Shown: in pieces, positions 46,742 to 60,781 of the stretch
Layout of the letters: the number at the start of each line of letters is the position of its first letter
Numbering within the stretch: position 1 is the stretch's first letter
NCBI GenBank assembly: GCA_020744425.1
Contig: JAGMUV010000019.1
Span: 1,364,001 to 1,428,000 of the forward strand
Direction: 5' to 3'
DNA: 64,000 bases
Source: Dactylonectria macrodidyma
Lineage: Eukaryota > Ascomycota > Sordariomycetes > Hypocreales > Nectriaceae
Made by a program: the position numbers and the translations under genes
The notes under the pieces: generated by a model
Seen by the model: the letters and a program-made list of their open reading frames with translations, nothing else
The model's database searches: none
Told to the model about the DNA's origin: nothing

Positions 46742-47434
46742 TCTTTTGCTTGTACCAGTGTCACCGATGCAGTCTGGCTATCTCTGCTCCCGTGGTGCGA
46801 TCTCGAACCGGCTGCAGTGGTACGTTTGTTAGTATGAATTGCTAGGAGGGGAGGCCTGCGGTGTTGGGACAACGAGTTTTAAAGGGAGATATAGGATGGG
46901 ATGGTCTTGTCTTAGGCCGGTAGCTTGAGAGTTGTCATGATGGGTTTTTTGGAAGGTGGCACGTAACACATAGAGACCAAGCCCCCTGCAGTATCATGCA
47001 GCCCCGTGAAATGTATGCAAGTCCCTAAATCGTATCAAGTGATGGCGGTAAGAAAAAAATTGCTTAATATTCTTGTTACCTAGCTCCCTTGTAGTTCTTT
47101 ACGTTGATCAACCCACGGCGTATCAACATCCCAACCATAAGCCTTTGATTTTGTGTATGCGATCAATTACACCACCTCATGGGACTAAGTAGGTCGCCAA
47201 AATCCACAAGTTGTAGGTAGAAAACCACCTGATTAGATAAGCCGTGAAGACTTCACACCCACCATCCAGGCCCCAATATTCGTCTAGGGTAGGCAGTTGG
47301 GCTTTTGGAGAAATGGATGTAGCGTAATATGTCATCGCAATTCTTCTCCCCCTCGACTTGACTAGATTCGTGTGCCTTTTTTACGCTGTTCAGTCCTTGT
47401 CCTTCTGGAACTACATCTCCGACTACTGGTCACC
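46742..47434. other. Divergent intergenic region, AhpC-like/dml1
   Basis: 693 bp shared promoter region, A/T-richer than its surroundings at 47000-47200. No other gene was recognised. Confidence 0.55.
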
Positions 47435-49131
47435 ATGCGTGAAATCATTACGCTCCAGCTGGGGCAGCTGAGTAACTATACGGCCACTCACTTCTGGAAC
47501 ACGCAGGTTGAACACTCATCTTCCACCCTATCGCACGACAAAACAGTCGCTGACAAACCTCAGGAGTCGTACTTCACATACGCGGTGGATGAACAGTCTC
47601 CTGTTGACCACAACGTCCACTGGCGTGCTGGCCTAGGTGCTGATGGCTCAGAGACGTTTCTGCCGCGGACCGTCATCTACGACCTCAAAGGCGGCTTTGG
47701 CTCCTTGCGCAAAATCAATGCCCTCTACGAGCCCGAGTCCGAGGCGACCCCTCAAGCCCTCTGGTACGTCCTTGGAATCATAATGTCGGGATGGTCTCGC
47801 CACCATCGCTGTGAAACCGTAGTTTGAGCTCATGTTCAACTCTCTTCCAGGTCAGGGCCATCCGTGGTTCACAAGCAACAGTCCCTCGAGGTCAACGCCT
47901 ATCAACAGAGTCTGGACTCCGGCTCTCAACCTCCCCAGCTGACGACGTCGACGGTGCGTTACTGGTCGGACTTCTCGCGCGTCTTCTTCCACCCCCGATC
48001 CCTGGTGCAGCTCTATGACTTCGAACTTAACTCCACCACCATGCCCTTCGAGCGATTCGGCATGGGATCGGAGCTCTTCAGCGTACTCGATAGAGAGCAT
48101 GAGCTTGTCGACCGGGACTGGCGCCCCTTTGCTGAAGAGGCCGATCAGATGCAGGGAATACAGGTCTTCACCTCTATCGACGATGCCTGGGGCGGCTTCG
48201 CCTCGTCGTACATCGAGGCCCTGCGTGACGAGTATCCCAAAACGTGCATCTGGGTCTGGGGCCTTCAAAGCCCTATGCTTGACATCAGCAGATCTAAGCG
48301 CCAGCTCCGCCTTGCCAACACTGCTCACAGCATCGATGAACTCTGCGCGCAGGCTTCAACGCTTGTTCCACTCGCACTGCCCGAAACTGACCTTCCTGCA
48401 AGTATATCGATGGAAACTCGCTCCCAGTGGCATGTATCTGCGGTCATGGCGGCTGCGATAGAAACCGCCACGCTGCCGTCACGCCTGACCCAAGAAAGTG
48501 CCGGTCGACCCGCCTCGTTGGACTATTTAGCTGAATGCCTAAACCCGGCTGGGAACCAGCCTCTGGTCAGTATGCAAATGGCTCTCGCACCAGCTACGGA
48601 TACACCAGATGATAGCCGCATTGATGTGGATTTCTTCCAAATTGGTCGTGGTGGCTATGACCGGCAACGAGATCGCGAGTCCCGAATCTTCGGCCAGGTC
48701 CTCTCCTGTCGTGCCCTCGGCCCCAAAGACGATGATGAACACCAAGACCTGTCCGGCCACCGGGGTCGCCAGGTCATTGGAAATCCAGTCATCCGCAAGT
48801 AAGCTCGCTCATTCAACGCAGCCGGTAGAGCGGGTATGCCTCACGCTCCGAGCTAACCATGGGCAGATACCAATCGTCCCTCAGATTCCCACTGCTGGAT
48901 AGCTACCCGCAGATTTACACCCGTGCTGCTGACCAGCAAGAGATTGCCGTTCAGACGAATCTTTCGAGCAATACCTCCATGGCACCATGCATCAAAGCCC
49001 TCCGCGTCGAAGCCACACGCCTTGTTGGAGTCGAGGAGCGGGAGGCATTGAGCCATGGGCTAGCTGAACTCGGCGAAGCGTACCGGGAGGATTGGTCTAG
49101 TGGCAGTGACGACGACGATGACGATGTATGA
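47435..49131 (+). CDS. dml1: Dml1/Misato family protein (tubulin-like, mitochondrial inheritance)
   Basis: Exons 47435-47763, 47851-48798 and 48867-49131 give 513 residues. The N-terminus [24 protein letters not shown] is the Misato segment, tubulin-like (compare REIITIQ). [18 protein letters not shown] is the second family block, and [20 protein letters not shown] the third. [20 protein letters not shown] is the tubulin-like domain, lacking the full GTP-binding GGGTGSG loop. The terminal part adds [17 protein letters not shown] and ends in an acidic run (SDDDDDDV). Yeast Dml1 is essential and needed for mitochondrial DNA partitioning. Spliced phases agree at both introns. Convergent with the poly(A) polymerase gene. 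Confidence 0.93.
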
Positions 49132-49687
49132 TTAGATTTGACAATGGAGACATTTGCGCAGCCCATTGAGCGCACTCGCTTCACACACTCACCCATAGCG
49201 TCAACACGAAAACTTATTGTTGGCCAGGCACATTTGCGCCGGAAATTGTTCAGTATTGATCTAGCAAGCCAATTTCCTAATTACAGATACGAAATAGGGT
49301 TGTCATAGATCTAGGAGATGCACGTATACGGGCCACCCTCGGCCGGTGCTAGCTAGAACGCCTGTGACATTTTGCCTGTGACGTGGGGCTGTATTGGACA
49401 GCCAACCTTCTCTACACAGCCTAGGTGCGTTTGCTGCAGTATTAAATTGTATTCAACAAGTCCATGAATTAGGGCACGCTGGTGACAGGGCCGACAGTTG
49501 CAAGCGAGGTTGCATCTGCCATGCCTCAATTCCAGCTAGTCGGTGCCAGTATTGGAAGAATCAACTTTGTGCAAGTTAGTTAGTGGAAATCAACCCGTGA
49601 CGCCTCTAAATCCGAGGCTCGCCCCAAGGTCAAGAAATTGCTACGCGGCCCAACCAGAGATGTTTTGGGAATGCGAGGTAGGGATAC
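49132..49687. other. Convergent intergenic region, dml1/pap1
   Basis: 556 bp between two stop codons. Nothing else was recognised. Confidence 0.6.
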
Positions 49688-51839
<2,152 letters not shown>

Positions 51840-53514
51840 GGTCTCAGTCCAACCGACTGCTGGAGTGGTCCAGTTTGAGGTTGGTTCGAGCTGGGCACGG
51901 CGGGTTTAGAACGGTAGGTGAGTATTTCTGATGTTGACGTGGGCCAAGGCAACGGAGTAAAGGTTGAGAAAGGGGCTGGACCGATGAGGCGTCGTCGGGG
52001 GGGGGGGGGTTATTGCAGCCTAGATGTTTGGTCGACCAACCACCTGAGATGGCAGGGCGGCGTGCGAGGGAGTCGGGAGATGGCGCACGGCGAGAGGTCT
52101 GGTATGGGCGTGGAGGCTCTTGATGGCAGGCGCAAGGAGGCGAGGTATGATCGAAGGACGGGTGGGTTCGGCTACGAAGGGCTTGTGCAACTTTGACCGG
52201 GCTGGTCTTGTCTCTGTCGATGTGGTCTATTGGTTCTGATGAAGGAGGGCAGCTGGCGAGGCTGGAGGTAGTCCAGGCGCGTCGCAAAATGTCGACCGTG
52301 GAGCCTGAGGCAGCTGGGGGCCAACCCTCCTGGAACAGTTGGGGTATGTGATACACGTGTGGGTGTTGGCGCAGCGTTTGTCTTTTGCTGATGATGCGGT
52401 TGTGTTGTGGTCAAAGTTGGATTCTGGCCTTGGTCTGGGGACGCGACGAGGCGAGACGGGAGACGAATGGCTGTCTACCTTGGGACTTTGTCAAGGCCCG
52501 GCCCAGATCTTGTTCTTACTTCTAGTGAAGTGCTAACCTACCTACCCTTGTAGATTCCAATGGAATTAACGGGGTACGTTGCACATTCAGTGGCTCAACC
52601 TATGGAACTGTCTGGCACTCCCTCTCGGTACCTCCATTAATTAACGGCATAGAGAAGCCAACTGGGACCTGGAACATGTAATGCCTCTAGCGCATCCGTC
52701 CTGTCGGCCCCTTGCTATAACTTGAGTTAGGTACTGTGCACAACCCTTACAGCAATCATTGATTCCATCGTCTCATACCACATCTTACCGAAATAGCCTA
52801 CCCAGGTGTACCTTGTAGGCACGTCACGACATACCTATAGATGACAAGGAGCACTTATGGATACCAATATAGTAGATTCATCGCCATGTTCTGTGCTGGG
52901 AGGGGGTTCTGGCATATGCATGAATCGAGGCTCTAGACAGGCTCCATGCATCAAGGGACCTAGCTAGAGCGATGCCGTATTCCAGAAGGGCCATACCAAT
53001 AATGATCTGATACTGCCTTGTGAAGCATTCGATGAATATCCCAAGATCCGTTCTAGAATGGAAGAACCAACATTAGGTATCTACTCAGGTCGATTGCATA
53101 TCCGGTCATGAATGTCTACTACGCGGGTGCGTACTGTGGTTGGATTGAAGAATTATTTTGTGGGTCTTTGCATTTTTGCTTGACACAGGAATGGGCCATT
53201 CGTGATTCATCAGCTGCCCAGCGTCCAGTCTTTGGGTGTCCACTTCAGCCCCCCCAGCCCACTCACTGCCCTGCCACTTCCACTTCCACTTAAATGACAC
53301 TACGTCAAACGCGAACGCGGTACAAACCTTACAAGGCCATTTGTAGCAAATCGTCTTTAGTAGACTCGACTCTACCACCACAATCGACGACACATCCTCA
53401 CCCACTCCCGCACCACAGCTTTCGACGACTGGCCTTACTCACTTGTGCCTGGCCCATCTGTGCCAACAAACGTCTTCAATCACTTTACGCCTCGTGTTTT
53501 CTCTCCGCTGCACG
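51840..53514. other. Divergent intergenic region, pap1/forkhead
   Basis: 1.7 kb. A run of 13 G sits at 51997-52009. Near 52540-52850 there is A/T-richer sequence with several TACCTA motifs. No gene or element was recognised. It holds the pap1 promoter and that of the forkhead gene at 53515. Confidence 0.55.
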
Positions 53515-55613
53515 ATGCCGCCCTCAGCAAAACGGGCCCCGAGGGCCCGTCGCGATCCGCGCAAGGGTGTGGCTGCAACCGCGCCCACCGACCTCGAAGA
53601 CTCGTCCCCAAGTCGACCTGCGAAGCGTCGCAAGAAGGTACGCGATAATACAACATGGTTGTAACATAATGCATCATGAACGCGACATGAGCTGTGTCGA
53701 TACGGTCCATCCTGGCCCTGCTGACGCCATCTCCTAAATAGATACACGATGACGACTCGCCTCCCACCGACGACGACCAGCTAGTGTCGCAGATCACTCA
53801 GCAGTTGAGGAATCAACCCGTCCAAGCCAGCAAAGACCACGCCAATGCTATCCATGAGGCCAACGGAGACGGTGTCAAGGCATACGCAAAAGTCGCTGCC
53901 CAGGACTGGACATTCTACATTACCAAGTTGACCGTCAACATCGGCCGAGCCCCCGAGACGTCACACGCTGGCACTGGCGCCACCGGCGACAACGAGGATG
54001 AAGACCAGGTCCATATCGACTTAGGTCCCAGTAAGATGGTGTCGCGGGAACATGCCACTATCAGCTTTGACTCCAAGGACGAGAAGTGGTTTCTCCGCGT
54101 CAAGGGACGAAACGGCGCCAAGGTTGACGGCCAACCTCTCAAGGTCGGCGTCGCACACCCCCTCACCAGCGGCGAGGTCATCGAGATCGGAAATGTCGAG
54201 ATGATCTTTGTGCTTCCTTTAGAGATCAGCCCCCTGCATGTCCACTCGACCTTTCTGCAGCGATGCGGACTCAGTGCCGACACACCTCAGTCTCGGTCCT
54301 CTCGTCGGCAACCCCTCATTGCCCCGGCACCTCCCGAGTACAAGCGACCAGGCACGCCGCCGTCTGCCCAGAGCCTACGCACTACCCACACGAAGTCGCC
54401 AGCCGTCAGTACCCCGGCAGTCATGGTAGGTGCCAACGGTGCCGACCTCAGCCAGGATGAGAACCAGCATATCAAGCCGCAGTACAGCTATGCCCAGATG
54501 ATCACACAGGCTATCCTGAATGCCCCCGACGGCAAACTGAACTTGAACGGCATATACACCTTCATCATGAGCAGCTATTCATACTACCGCCACCAGCAAG
54601 CCGCGGGTTGGCAGGTGAGTTTCTCCACACACCTGCCACCTTCCATACCATGTTGCTAACAGGAGCTAGAACTCTATCCGACACAACCTGTCACTAAACA
54701 AGGCGTTCGATAAGATTGCCCGCTCGACCGATGAGCCAGGAAAGGGTATGAAATGGCAAATCGTCGCCGAGGCTCGCGAGGAGATGGTGCGCAATGCCTA
54801 TCGGATCGGCCGAGGAGGCCATAGAGGATCGTCCGCCCCGTCCTCACCGAGCCAACTCAGTTACATCACACATGGCCCTCGAGACATGGCATCTAGAGAG
54901 CCCCCATCCGCTCGTAAGCGCCGAGGATCACCCTTGGCATCACCGCCTCCCAGATCCTCTCTACTCATTGCTCAGTCAACTCCTGACAGGCCATCCGACC
55001 GATCTTTGGGAAGGAGTGCAACGCTCACCGCCGACGGTAGTCCGCTTCCCCGCCCCAGAAAGAATGTGGCAGCGGAATCGTCCTTCTCAGCGTATCATCC
55101 CCAGTCTCCAACTCTCACATCCTCATATCTGCAGGAGGATGGGACGTCTTTTGTGACACCTGCGCCGCCGCGGGTGCACCCGAAACTCGCACCCCCGAGC
55201 ACCGCGCAGCGACCCAGCCAACACATGCCAACTAGCTCGCCCGCGCCATTTTGGAAATATGCGGATATTGGTAGCACTCCATTGAAGCCTCTGGGCCTCG
55301 GCCCATATGAGCTGAGCCCATCCAAACCTGGAGGTGGACTTCCGCCGCAGAGCAGCAGCCCCCCCCGAGGAAACAAATCTCCCCCCAGCAGTCCGTCGCG
55401 GCCTCAAAAATCCAGCCCGCAGCAAATTACCGACCCCGGCGAAGTGGAAGAAGAGGAAGGCTTTGATTTAACCAAGTACGTTGAGGCCCGCTACTTTATC
55501 AAATTTGATGGTTCTAACATGTTATTGCCAGGGGATTCCAGAGTATCGGATCCTACCACGCTCCGGTAGGGCGGGGTGCGTCTATTGCAAGCGCCCTAAA
55601 AGGCCGCATTTAA
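53515..55613 (+). CDS. fkh2: FHA-forkhead transcription factor, Fkh1/Fkh2 type
   Basis: Exons 53515-53637, 53742-54614, 54670-55475 and 55532-55613 give 627 residues. An FHA domain spans about residues 95-205 (WTFYITKLTVNIGR, SKMVSREHATISFD, RNGAKVDG). The forkhead domain starts near residue 286 (KPQYSYAQMITQAI, YTFIMSSYSYYRHQQAAGWQ) and runs across intron 2 to NSIRHNLSLNKAFDKI and GMKWQIVAEAREEM. The Ser/Pro-rich C-terminal half has many S/T-P sites, as expected of a CDK target. The last intron joins FDLTK to GFQSIGSYHAPVGRG; ignoring it would give an unrelated tail. Yeast Fkh1/2 drive G2/M transcription and mating-type donor choice; filamentous homologues affect growth and development. Confidence 0.94.
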
Positions 55614-56223
55614 TGCTGAGATGACGACAACATGATATGACGATAATGATCAAGGGGTGTTGTGTTTGTTTCCCGGCAATTATACTATATGGCATTTGCG
55701 CCATGTATCGTCGGGATGGCTTCAATATATCTTGTTGTCCCTCTATAAGCGAGGTGGAATAAAGCCGATTATTCTACCTACAACGCTGATATGGGCCTCC
55801 TACAAAGGCTATGACTGAAGCTTTACATCAATGGCCTTGTCACCTGGTCGTTGCCGGTCAATAGCCCTCTAGCTTTGTGATCCTGTGGAATGGTTGCTCA
55901 GCGGGCTACTAACGTGAGGCTTTGCTTTCTTCTAGCAGCGAGATTGCTCAAAGTTGAACAATAATGGCATTGGAGTGAAGATATTCGTCTTGGCGGCTCT
56001 AGCCTTTTGTTACTACCGGTACAATATGCAAACGCGCCTATTTAGATGCAAATGTATGACCATCTTTCATCCGCCCATCATCCCAAGACCTACGCCCAGG
56101 GCCTCCATTCAGAACCATCCGCCGAACTTTCCATGTACATCCCTACTTTTACACAGCAGTGAGCAAATCTCGATCGCACAACAGCATCATGAGGTCAATG
56201 TGTGAGGCAGCGTGGTAATACAC
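55614..56223. other. Convergent intergenic region, forkhead/clu1
   Basis: 610 bp between two stop codons, with moderately A/T-rich 3' flanks. Nothing else was recognised. Confidence 0.6.
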
Positions 56224-59200
56224 TTATCGGGCTGCCTGACCTCGCCTCTTTGGGTTTCCCCGACTAGGCCTCTTCTTAGAAGACTTTGTCGTTTGGTCGC
56301 CACCTTCAATGAACTTGATGAGCTCGTCGATGCTGCGAGAATCGATCTGTGACCCCTGAGCGTTGCTGCCCTGGGGGGCAGCAGAGGCTGCCTGGGCTGG
56401 GGATGCAGTCGTATTGAATCGGATTCCAGATCGAATTCGTCGCGCCTGAACATCCTTGGCATGCTTTGCAATGGAGACGGCATTTTGCGTCAGCTGCTCT
56501 AACCAGCTCTCTGCTTCCTTGGTATTCTTGTCCTCGGGACCAAGCTCCGCTAGGAACACGTTATACGACTCACGCATACGGTTGACGGCTCCCTTAGAAT
56601 CATGGTCAAGAGCGAGAGCCTGGGCAAGCTGGAACAGCAGGGTGGCTGAGTTGACCGATTGTTTGCCAAATACAGACTCACACACCCGCAGTGACTCCTC
56701 AAACCAGAGTCGAGACTCGTGGTATGCCTTTAGATGCTGTAGCATCACTGCGGCGTTGTTAATAGTAGTGATGGAGTCAGGGTGGCCAGGCCCATAGATG
56801 ATCTTCCACATCTTTAGGGCGTGCTTGGAGTACACTAGAGCGCCCTTGCTATCGCCGACTTGATGCAGGAACAAGCTCAGGTTGAGGTAATTGAGAAGGG
56901 TCTCAGACGAATCCACGCCAACAGTCCTTTCGGCAACGATGATGGCCTTCCTGGCAAGCTCGACAGCAGCCTCCTTATCGTCAAGCTGATAGTACAGCAT
57001 TGACAGACTGTTATAGACTCTGGCAACCTCTGGGTGCAGGATCCCATATATCTGCTCATGGAGGGAGAGAGACTCCAATAGAAGCTCTTGACCAAGCTTC
57101 TTCTGGTTCTGCATGATGGAGATGCGACCAGCCTCGAGGGCTTCCTCAGCGAGGGCGCTCCTGGGACACGAGTCTTTGATCAGGGGGACAAGGTCGATGA
57201 TGTCGTCAGCACTGAAGGTGTGGATGTTGACTGGTGCAGCAACAACGGGAGGAGGCGAGTCGCGACCCTTCTTCTTCTTCTTCTTGGACTCGCCATTCGC
57301 CGGACTGTTGTTGACGGGTTGGGTAGTCTTGACAGGAATCTTTGCAGCCGACTCGTCGGCTGAAAACAAGTAATCCCGGGCCTGAATCTGGATACCAAGC
57401 TTCAAGCACACCTCGCGGAGAAGCTGGGTAGGTCGAACATGCGAGAACCACTGCTGGTCCAACTTGTATCTGAAACGCTTGAGTGTGTGCTCTTCAATAC
57501 TCGCGCGTAGCAATTCGGGTGTGAGCTCCTCAAAAGACCAATCTGCATCAGTGTAGAGGGTACGCAGCTCCGAGTCAATCTCAGCAACGGGTTTCGAGTT
57601 AAATTTGTGGCCGAGGAGACAGTTGAGCAGATGTGAAACGCAGGCAGGGATGGCAGGGACAGGGACACGACGAAGGGAGACTGCAGCCACATGTTTAAAG
57701 GACCGCGTGACCATGTCCTGGACACAGATCTCTCGTAGGCACTGAAGCCTTCCGTCGTTGCTAAGCTCAGCAACCTTGCCCAAGTAGCGCACGTTAATTC
57801 CGCGCTTGTGCAGAAGTCGGCTCAGCGACTGACCATCCATGGGGAAACTGATGTCAGACTCAGAAAGTTCCTGCAACAGGCTGGGAATCACTTGTTCACG
57901 CAGGTAGGTGCCAGCCGCCCTGACCTCAGCTTCATCGGCCCCAAACTCAGCCTTCTCAGCATCTGTCTGCGGGGTTTGGCCGCTGAAGGCATCTGGGTTG
58001 AGTGCAAATCGGAAGTCGGAAAGGTCGGGTTGGGCCTTTTCACCCTTCGCCACCTTCTTGCTCGCGGCCTTGGCGGGCTTCGCCTTCTCCTCGTCGCTGT
58101 CCTCGTCGCTGTCTTCATCGCTGTCTTCGTCGCTAGATTCGTCGCTGTCTTCATCACTGGACCCATCGTCTGCAGGCTTGGTTGCCTCGTTGCGGCGGGC
58201 AAGTTCCTTGTCTACCCATTCTTTCATTCTAAACCGCCCAAAGGAGTCGACCAGTTCCGGTCGAAGGACAGTCATCCGGTGGGGATACTCGGCGGCACCC
58301 TTGTGATCTTCCGCTTCATCTAACCAAGCAATATCCAGGGGAGTGATCCTATAAAGATCAAGGACATACTTGCGTCCATCAGTTCCCATCAATCCCTTGG
58401 TTTCCACGCTCGCCTCTAGCTCAAACCTCTTTCCATCCTTATCCCAGACGGGGTGTTTCTTGACCTTGAGCGCCTTAGATAGCTGGGCAAACCCAGCAGC
58501 AAAACGCTCATCAGCGGCGACAATGTCTTTTCCGTCCACAGCGCCATAGTCGATCTGGTTCTCACCAGGCTCGCGTTGCTTGAAAATTCCAGGCACAATG
58601 CTCTGACCAACAATACGCTTTCCGAGATAATCGACTACGGCGGTAGCTGGAGTGAAGAGGCCTTCGATGTCCAACTGGTTCACCAGCTTCACGCCAGCCA
58701 CATCCTTGCCGGTGGCAACTCGAGCAGCTTCATCGCCACCTTCTGAGGTAAACGTACCAACACCGTCAGCACCGAATGAGAAGAATATGTTGTTGTAAAC
58801 GAAAATCTGGGCGTCTTTGCACTCGGTAGGATTTAGCGGGGCGATCTCACCGCGGGCAACCATGACAGCACCCTTGGTAGCCGCGTCATTGTAGTCGGCG
58901 AACAGTTTAGATACGAGGCGCTCTCGAAAAACACGGTCTTGGACGGTCTCCCGAGGCAACTCTTTAGCTGACTGAAACTCCTCGTTCCAATCTCGCAGTG
59001 TATCTGTGTTCTCAACTCCTGCGAGCAGATACGTCTCTTGGGATCGCGTGGAGTCAGGCAGATGTGTGCAGAGAGAGGAAGTTGGAGCTGGCACAGCCCA
59101 TGGTGCAGCAGGAACAGCGTTGGTGATTTGGAAAGTGGCTAGAGGGTCTCTTTGGTTGTTGTACTCCTGAAGCTGTGTAAATGACTCGGCGAAGGAGGGA

Positions 59201-60240
59201 GAAAGAGTATCGATCAGGCTGAGTAGAGAGTGAGAGGATTGCCCTTTAGGAGCCGGCCTGGGGAAAGGGTCAAACTTTGCGTTTGACGACTTGTTAATGA
59301 AGAAGCCCGAGACGTGGGATGTGATTTGAAATTGCTCGCCCTCGGTCGTGGTGACAATGAGGTAAAGCAGATGACCGCGCTGCTTTAGGTGGGGAGGCGG
59401 GGGGTTCCAGGGTGACAGGGCGATGGATTTCACCGTCTTGGGTGCTGGGGGGGTCTCCTTGGGAATGAGGCTCGTCAGGGAGGGAATTGCCTGGAAATCG
59501 TAGTCCTTGACAGGAAGCTCAGCAGAAGAAGTCTCGTCGTTGTTCGTATGAGCTTCGTTGGCGACTGTTTCGAAGAGAGAGAGGCCGGGGAGCACGCCCT
59601 GGGAGGTCTCGGAACGGTTCCCGGCGGCGCCAATGAGTTCTCGGATACGGACGAGATGGATGCGAGCCTCCTTCTCGGTGTAAGGGTCTTGAACCAGGTG
59701 AAACTCAGGGTTGGGGCCCAGGTCAGGGATCTCGGCGAGGGGGATAAAGTCATTGATCCGTTCGCCGTTGTACTCGAGGTGGAAGCACGTGTACTGGAAA
59801 GCAGCGGGCAGGTCGATGACAGACTGGCGAACCTCGTGAACTTGTTCTTGGGATGAGACCTAGACAGTGGCATCAGCATGGACGGGCAGAGAGGCGAAGC
59901 AGGCGAACTGACCATGATTTGCATCTTGTCGGACTTTGCATTCGGCAGGACAACAGTCAGGTTAAGCAGAGCTGACGATGGATTCGATTAGAAGGCAGTC
60001 GAAACAGACAGTTATACCAGATAATAATTACCTTCAGCTCCAGCATCAGCATCGGGAGCGGGCATCATGTTCTCCAACTCCTCGCTCGCGGCGGCTACGG
60101 CATCGGTTAGGTCCCGGTCGGTGGTTGACGGCTTTGACGGCATTGACGGGGGTGGAAGTGGGATGTCGGAAGTGGGATGTCGGAAGCTTGGTTTACTACT
60201 CACCTGGCGCAGCAGCGGGAGGGACAGGGTCAGAAGCCAT
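56224..60240 (-). CDS. clu1: Clustered-mitochondria protein Clu1/CluA (TIF31)
   Basis: Exons 60240-60204, 60094-60032, 59971-59913 and 59859-56224 give 1,264 residues. After an acidic N-terminus comes LNLTVVLPNAKSDKMQIM joined to VSSQEQVHEVRQSVIDLPAA, the ubiquitin-like CLU N-domain, then the GSKF-like region and the Clu domain (DRVFRERLVSKLFADYNDAA; KCQRE-like FKQREPGENQIDYGAVDGKD). A Ser/Asp/Glu-rich acidic run (SDEDSDESSDEDSDEDSDED) lies before the eIF3-p135-like region. The C-terminal third has TPR repeats (VARVYNSLSMLYYQLDDKEA, YLNLSLFLHQVGDSKGAL). Clu proteins bind mRNAs of mitochondrial proteins and keep mitochondria dispersed. Two starts are possible: 60240 (used; canonical GTGAGT donor follows) or 60143 without the first intron. 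Either gives the same protein from residue 13 on. Confidence 0.92.
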
Positions 60241-60781
60241 TCTTTGGAACAATTAGAATGGGGAAACTAAACGGAGAAGGAGACAAGATGACACAGAGGA
60301 GAGGAAAGACCAGTCATGGGACATGCACTGGCGATGACAGGCAAACAATTGCAATGACTTGGTCCGTCAAATGTCAAGATGGAGCGGAGCGGTGGGTGGG
60401 AGGAGAGAAAAAAATTGCTACTTTTGCTCACGGCAATGCAGTGCGTGGGTAGGTGGGGAGACAGATAGCCGGAGGGGATGCTAGACAGCCTCGATACCTC
60501 CCTATGCTGGTCAGATTTGCTGGTGCTCTAGGTACAGGCCGGGTATCCCCGTGAGCCGCATTCCCGCTGGAGAGCCGGCTAACCCCAGGAATTGGAAAGA
60601 TGGCTAGTCCAAAAGAGGATGAAAGTAAACAGTTAAAGTTGAAGCTGGCCGTAAATACAACACACTCGTCACAGCTGTACACTTCCTAACCACCTACGCC
60701 CCTCACACTCACGACTGATATTTGTTGCTTAATGTATAAAACACACCCTGAAAGCTTCATTAATCTTATTCATCATCTTCA
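60241..60781. other. Divergent intergenic region, clu1/orphan gene
   Basis: 541 bp shared promoter region. A TATAAAA at 60735-60741 sits 41 bp before the orphan ATG. Nothing else was recognised. Confidence 0.6.
60735..60741 (+). promoter_or_regulatory. TATA box of the 877-residue orphan gene
   Basis: TATAAAA begins 47 bp before the ATG at 60782, which supports that start and a short leader. Confidence 0.55.
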
